Notes under the pieces: model-generated | Database searches by the model: none | What the model saw: the letters and a program-made list of their open reading frames with translations, nothing else | What the model was told of the DNA's origin: nothing | Translations under genes and position numbers: made by a program | Source: Microbacteriaceae bacterium PS02067 | GTDB taxonomy: Bacteria > Actinomycetota > Actinomycetes > Actinomycetales > Microbacteriaceae | Direction of reading: 5' to 3' | DNA: 36,391 bases | Assembly (NCBI GenBank): GCA_029960085.1 | Contig: JASCPG010000031.1 | Coordinates: 1 to 36,391 of the forward strand | Shown here: positions 35,530 through 36,391 of the stretch, piece after piece | How the letters are laid out: every line of letters starts with the position of its first letter | How positions within the stretch are numbered: the stretch's first letter is position 1

Positions 35530-36288
35530 ATGAACGATTGGTCGATCAGCGAGGTCGCGAAGCTCGCGGGCACGACGAGCCGCGCACTGCGGCACTACGG
35601 CGCGGTGGGGCTGCTGCCGGCATCCCGCATCGGCGCGGGCGGCTACCGCCACTACGACGCCGACGCGCTCGTCCGGCTGCAGCGGATCCTGCTGCTGCGC
35701 GAACTCGGACTCTCGCTCCCGCAGATCGGGGAGATCCTCGAGCGGCCCACCGCTGCGGAGGCCTCCCTGGCCCACCACCTCGAGTGGTTGAGCGGCGAGC
35801 GAGAGCGGATCGACCGTCAGATCGCCGCCGTGCGATCGACCATCACGGCACTGGAGAAAGGAGAAGAGCCCATGGCGGAAGACATGTTCGACGGGTTCGA
35901 CCATGCGAAGTACAAGGACGAGGTCATCGAGAGGTGGGGCGAGAAGGCGTACGCCGAGTCCGACCGCTGGTGGACGGGACTGGACGATGCGGAGCGCGGC
36001 GACTGGAAAGAGCAGACCGCGGCACTCGGTGCCGCCTGGCAGGATGCCGCTGAGCGTGGCATCCCCGCGGATGGTGCGGAGGCGCAGGCGCTCGCCGCCC
36101 GACATATCGCTTGGTTGCGGGGAGTTCCCGGAACGCCCGCGTCGACGAAGGGCGGCAACCTCGCCGGCTACCTCCGGGGTCTCGGCGAGATGTACGTGGC
36201 CGACCCGCGATTCGCCGCCAACTACGGCGGGACAGACGGGGCGGTGTTCGTCCGCGACGCACTCGGTGTCTTCGCCGACCGCCTCTGA
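35530..36288 (+). CDS. MerR-family regulator of the TipAL type (MerR + TipAS domains)
   Basis: 252 residues, almost the length of Streptomyces lividans TipAL. N-terminal MerR winged helix (2-70: WSISEVAKLAGTTSRALRHYGAVGLL), a dimerisation coiled coil (~75-112), then a TipAS ligand domain (FDGFDHAKYKDEVIERWG to the end, with LGEMYVADPRF). TipAL binds thiopeptides and activates its own promoter. The start is ATG 35530, 7 nt after the -10; a GTG at 35521 overlaps the -10. An internal ATG at 35872 (residue 115) has an AAAGGAG Shine-Dalgarno 8 nt upstream, so the ligand domain alone (138 residues) may also be made, as TipAS is. The protein has no cysteine, so the covalent thiopeptide capture of TipA cannot occur. 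Ligand unknown. Confidence 0.92.
   Translation: MNDWSISEVAKLAGTTSRALRHYGAVGLLPASRIGAGGYRHYDADALVRLQRILLLRELGLSLPQIGEILERPTAAEASLAHHLEWLSGERERIDRQIAAVRSTITALEKGEEPMAEDMFDGFDHAKYKDEVIERWGEKAYAESDRWWTGLDDAERGDWKEQTAALGAAWQDAAERGIPADGAEAQALAARHIAWLRGVPGTPASTKGGNLAGYLRGLGEMYVADPRFAANYGGTDGAVFVRDALGVFADRL
35857..35874 (+). promoter_or_regulatory. Internal ribosome binding site and start for a TipAS-like protein
   Basis: AAAGGAG (35857-35863), 8 nt, then ATG (35872-35874), in frame with the MerR gene at residue 115. It is the best Shine-Dalgarno in the gene and sits exactly between the coiled coil and the ligand domain. Confidence 0.65.
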
Positions 36289-36311
36289 CGCGGCGGGTTC
36301 CACCGACCCTC

Positions 36312-36346
36312 GCGGTGCCCGCCCGACATCGCCGGGCGGGCACCGC
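36312..36346 (+). terminator. Strong hairpin terminator after the TipA-like gene
   Basis: Perfect 14-bp stem (36312-36325 with 36333-36346) and a 7-nt loop, 23 nt after the stop. G/C-rich; only a short T stretch follows, as is common for actinobacterial terminators. Confidence 0.85.
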
Positions 36347-36382
36347 GGCCGCTCCTAGGGCCTGCCGCCGCGGCCGGCCCGC

Positions 36383-36391
36383 AGGAGGAAC
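36383..36391 (+). promoter_or_regulatory. Shine-Dalgarno of a gene beginning just past the window
   Basis: AGGAGG (36383-36388) at the right edge; a start codon within the next few bases would be expected. No coding sequence is visible in 36347-36391. Confidence 0.35.

Overview
The window is 36.4 kb of high-GC DNA that reads as the chromosome of an actinobacterium in the Microbacteriaceae, most like Microbacterium. The basis is gene content (DUF3073, an actinobacterial sterol-carrier-like protein, a Ceb-type cellobiose locus, a TipA-type MerR regulator), strong G/C third-position bias, many GTG/TTG starts, and the frequent heptamer GGATGCC/GGCATCC. No tRNA, rRNA, CRISPR array, transposase or phage gene was seen. 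The first ~95 bases are a G/C-only run that looks like poor sequence at a contig end.

Layout, left to right. (1) 0.1-4.4 kb: a sortase-anchored (LPRTG) surface protein with DUF5979-type repeats, preceded on the same strand by a LuxR-type regulator. (2) 4.7-7.8 kb: a ParA/MinD-like ATPase with an altered Walker A loop, a D-2-hydroxyacid dehydrogenase and a DUF1761 membrane protein. (3) 7.8-8.8 kb: purQ and purS. (4) 8.85-14.9 kb: a cello-oligosaccharide system, cebE-cebF-cebG-GH1 beta-glucosidase-cebR, with three CebR-box operators around its promoter, a hairpin after cebE and a terminator inside the end of cebR. (5) 14.9-18.8 kb: uracil permease, a DUF4232 membrane protein, purC and a TfoX-N-like protein. 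(6) 18.8-21.3 kb: a PadR repressor and a DHA2 efflux pump, then a repeat-rich spacer carrying a second, diverged copy of the purD 3' end. (7) 21.3-25.3 kb: purD, a sterol-carrier-like protein, a quinone-oxidoreductase-like enzyme, a small membrane protein and an unknown protein. (8) 25.4-28.9 kb: a GH127 beta-L-arabinofuranosidase with a probable 3' frameshift, a DUF1778/GNAT toxin-antitoxin pair bounded by direct repeats, and a lipoprotein. (9) 29.0-31.6 kb: purM and purF. (10) 31.7-36.3 kb: a CynX-like transporter, DUF3073, a universal stress protein, a DUF4097-PadR operon, and a TipA-like MerR regulator with a strong terminator.

The genes work as separate modules. Six de novo purine genes (purQ, S, C, D, M, F) are scattered over 23 kb among unrelated genes, while purL, N, K, E, B and H are absent here. 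The Ceb locus should import and hydrolyse cellobiose under CebR control. Two PadR circuits and the MerR circuit are each next to dyad-symmetric sites and look autoregulated.

The most notable signals are: the TipA-like gene with a textbook 19-bp-spacer MerR promoter and an internal Shine-Dalgarno that would release the ligand domain alone, but without the cysteines used by TipA; a -10-like hexamer 6-7 nt before the start codon of about 13 genes, implying widespread leaderless mRNAs; the toxin-antitoxin pair between 24-bp direct repeats; the GH127 frameshift; and the duplicated purD tail. All calls come from reading the sequence, with no database search.
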